Notes under the pieces: model-generated
The model's input: only the letters and a program-made list of their open reading frames with translations
The model's database searches: none
Told to the model about the DNA's origin: nothing
NCBI GenBank assembly: GCA_021848765.1
Contig: JAJZTU010000013.1
Location: 15,433 to 22,293, forward strand
From: Bacillota bacterium
Lineage (GTDB): Bacteria; Bacillota; GCA-003054495; Carboxydocellales; JAJZTU01
Direction of reading: 5' to 3'
Length of the DNA stretch: 6,861 nucleotides
In this document: positions 6,226-6,861 of the stretch, one piece after another
How the letters are laid out: each line of letters opens with the position of its first letter
Position numbering within the stretch: the first letter of the stretch is position 1
Program-made: the position numbers and the translations under genes

Positions 6226-6241
6226 TTTGATGTGGGTCAAA
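6226..6241 (+). promoter_or_regulatory. Promoter-proximal CRP/FNR-type dyad before cooS
   Basis: TTTGATGTGGGTCAAA is a perfect 5+5 inverted repeat TTTGA-N6-TCAAA and matches the FNR box TTGAT-N4-ATCAA at nine of ten defined bases. Its centre (6233/6234) lies 41.5 bp before the start predicted from TACTAT at 6263-6268, the classic activating position for CRP/FNR proteins. CooA, the CO sensor of CO oxidisers, belongs to this superfamily; a redox-sensing relative is equally possible. Confidence 0.6.
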
Positions 6242-6262
6242 TCTTTTTTACAGCTTTTCTGT

Positions 6263-6275
6263 TACTATAAGCTAG
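6263..6275 (+). promoter_or_regulatory. Candidate -10 region and start of the cooS transcript
   Basis: The segment TACTATAAG offers two overlapping -10 boxes: TACTAT (6263-6268, four of six bases of TATAAT) with start near 6275, or TATAAG (6266-6271, five of six) with start near 6278. No good -35 lies 17 bp upstream of either (AATCTT or CTTTTT), as expected for an activator-dependent promoter. TTTACA at 6247 resembles a -35 box but is only 13 bp from TATAAG. Confidence 0.45.
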
Positions 6276-6349
6276 TGGTGAGCCAAAACTGTTTAGCTAA
6301 GGAACTTTTTTATAACCCCAGAGGCAAAAAAAATGAGGAGGTTGTTACA

Positions 6350-6861
6350 ATGTCCAACTGTCAAAACTGTTCCGATGCCGCACTGTGTGTATCTGCCCAC
6401 AAGTCTACCAATGAAATGTATGCCCGGACGAAGGAAATGAACATCCCCACAATTTTTGACCGCTACCAGGACCAGCAGCCCCAGTGTGGTTTCGGCATGC
6501 AGGGAGTTTGCTGCCAGTTGTGCAGTCATGGTCCCTGCCGGATTACCCCCAAGGCTCCCAAAGCAATTTGCGGCGCCACCGCGGACACTATTGTAGCCCG
6601 GAACCTGGTGCGCCTGGCTGTCCACGGGGTAGCGGCTTATTCCCATCACCTGGAGGAAGTAGCGGAAACCATCAAAGCTACAGCCCAGGGCAAGACTCCT
6701 TTTTCCATCAAAGATGTTGATAAATTGAAAGCCGTGGCCGGAGCCCTGGGAATGGACACCAACCAGCCCACTAATAAACTGGCAATCCAATTGGCTGATG
6801 CCGTACTGAACGAACTGCGCAAGAGCGCTAAAGAGCCCCTGGCCTTGCTGGAAGCCTTTGC
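6350..6861 (+). CDS. cooS: CooS, catalytic subunit of anaerobic Ni-Fe carbon monoxide dehydrogenase (N-terminal part, 3' end outside the window)
   Basis: CooS is a cytoplasmic homodimer that interconverts CO and CO2, passing electrons from the Ni-Fe C-cluster through B- and D-cluster iron-sulfur centres to a ferredoxin-like partner. Only 170 residues are visible of about 630. They include the diagnostic QPQCGFGMQGVCCQLC segment followed by SHGPCRI. By comparison with solved CODHs, C46 and C54 should bind the dimer-bridging D-cluster and C55, C58, C63 and C74 the B-cluster; ICGATADTIVARNLVR follows as usual. The C63-C74 gap is 11 residues, against 14 in well-studied CODHs. The N-terminal CQNC...C (4, 7, 13) recalls R. 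rubrum CooS. GAGGAGGT (6335-6342) sits 7 bp before ATG 6350. C-cluster ligands lie beyond the edge. Whether it serves CO respiration, acetyl-CoA synthesis or CO detoxification depends on genes outside the window. Confidence 0.95.
   Translation, partial: MSNCQNCSDAALCVSAHKSTNEMYARTKEMNIPTIFDRYQDQQPQCGFGMQGVCCQLCSHGPCRITPKAPKAICGATADTIVARNLVRLAVHGVAAYSHHLEEVAETIKATAQGKTPFSIKDVDKLKAVAGALGMDTNQPTNKLAIQLADAVLNELRKSAKEPLALLEAF

Noticed and set aside
6268..6300. Possible stem between AGCTA and TAGCT in the cooS leader.
   Set aside because: Only five pairs around a long loop, with no further support for a riboswitch or attenuator.
6293..6790. Long open frame on the minus strand, 165 codons.
   Set aside because: It lies antisense to the well-supported cooS start, lacks recognisable motifs and is a shadow of cooS codons.

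Overview
The window reads as a stretch of chromosome from an anaerobic, probably spore-forming member of the Clostridia/Peptococcaceae type (Moorella, Desulfotomaculum or Thermincola-like). This is inferred from three things: the start of a Ni-Fe carbon monoxide dehydrogenase gene, strong Firmicutes-style Shine-Dalgarno sequences, and a Cys-rich tandem LysM protein of the kind common in spore-formers. No RNA gene, CRISPR array or intact mobile element is visible. All genes are on the + strand.

Layout. Positions 1-1506 hold the 3' part of sbcC (DNA-repair nuclease ATPase; its start lies upstream). After a 91-bp gap comes a compact three-gene block at 1598-5617: a MoxR-family AAA+ ATPase, a DUF58 membrane protein and a TgpA-like membrane protein with a transglutaminase-like domain. 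The last two overlap by 7 bp. This trio is a widespread conserved module (yeaC-yeaD-yebA in Bacillus subtilis), thought to act at the cell envelope. A hairpin overlaps the stop codon of the third gene. A 144-bp gap follows, with a 24-bp-period direct repeat and a match to the SigK promoter consensus, and then a small protein made of two cysteine-bracketed LysM domains (5762-6103). Two intrinsic terminators in tandem (6104-6201) close that unit.

The last unit is cooS, the catalytic subunit of anaerobic CO dehydrogenase. Its first 170 codons are present and it runs off the right edge. Its leader carries the best regulatory signal in the window: two CRP/FNR-type dyads whose centres are exactly 22 bp apart, the nearer placed about 41.5 bp before the predicted transcription start, with no recognisable -35 box. 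This suggests an activator-dependent promoter, possibly responding to CO or redox state.

No wholly new multi-gene system is evident; the gene families are known. The items most worth checking are the tandem CRP/FNR dyads before cooS, the SigK-like promoter before the LysM gene, and the exact 55-residue repeat with paired cysteines in the LysM protein. Smaller oddities are the AT-rich triplicated 24-bp unit in the SbcC coiled coil, the DUF58 protein without a canonical MIDAS aspartate, the Glu at the third triad position of the transglutaminase domain, and a short loop between two B-cluster cysteines of CooS.
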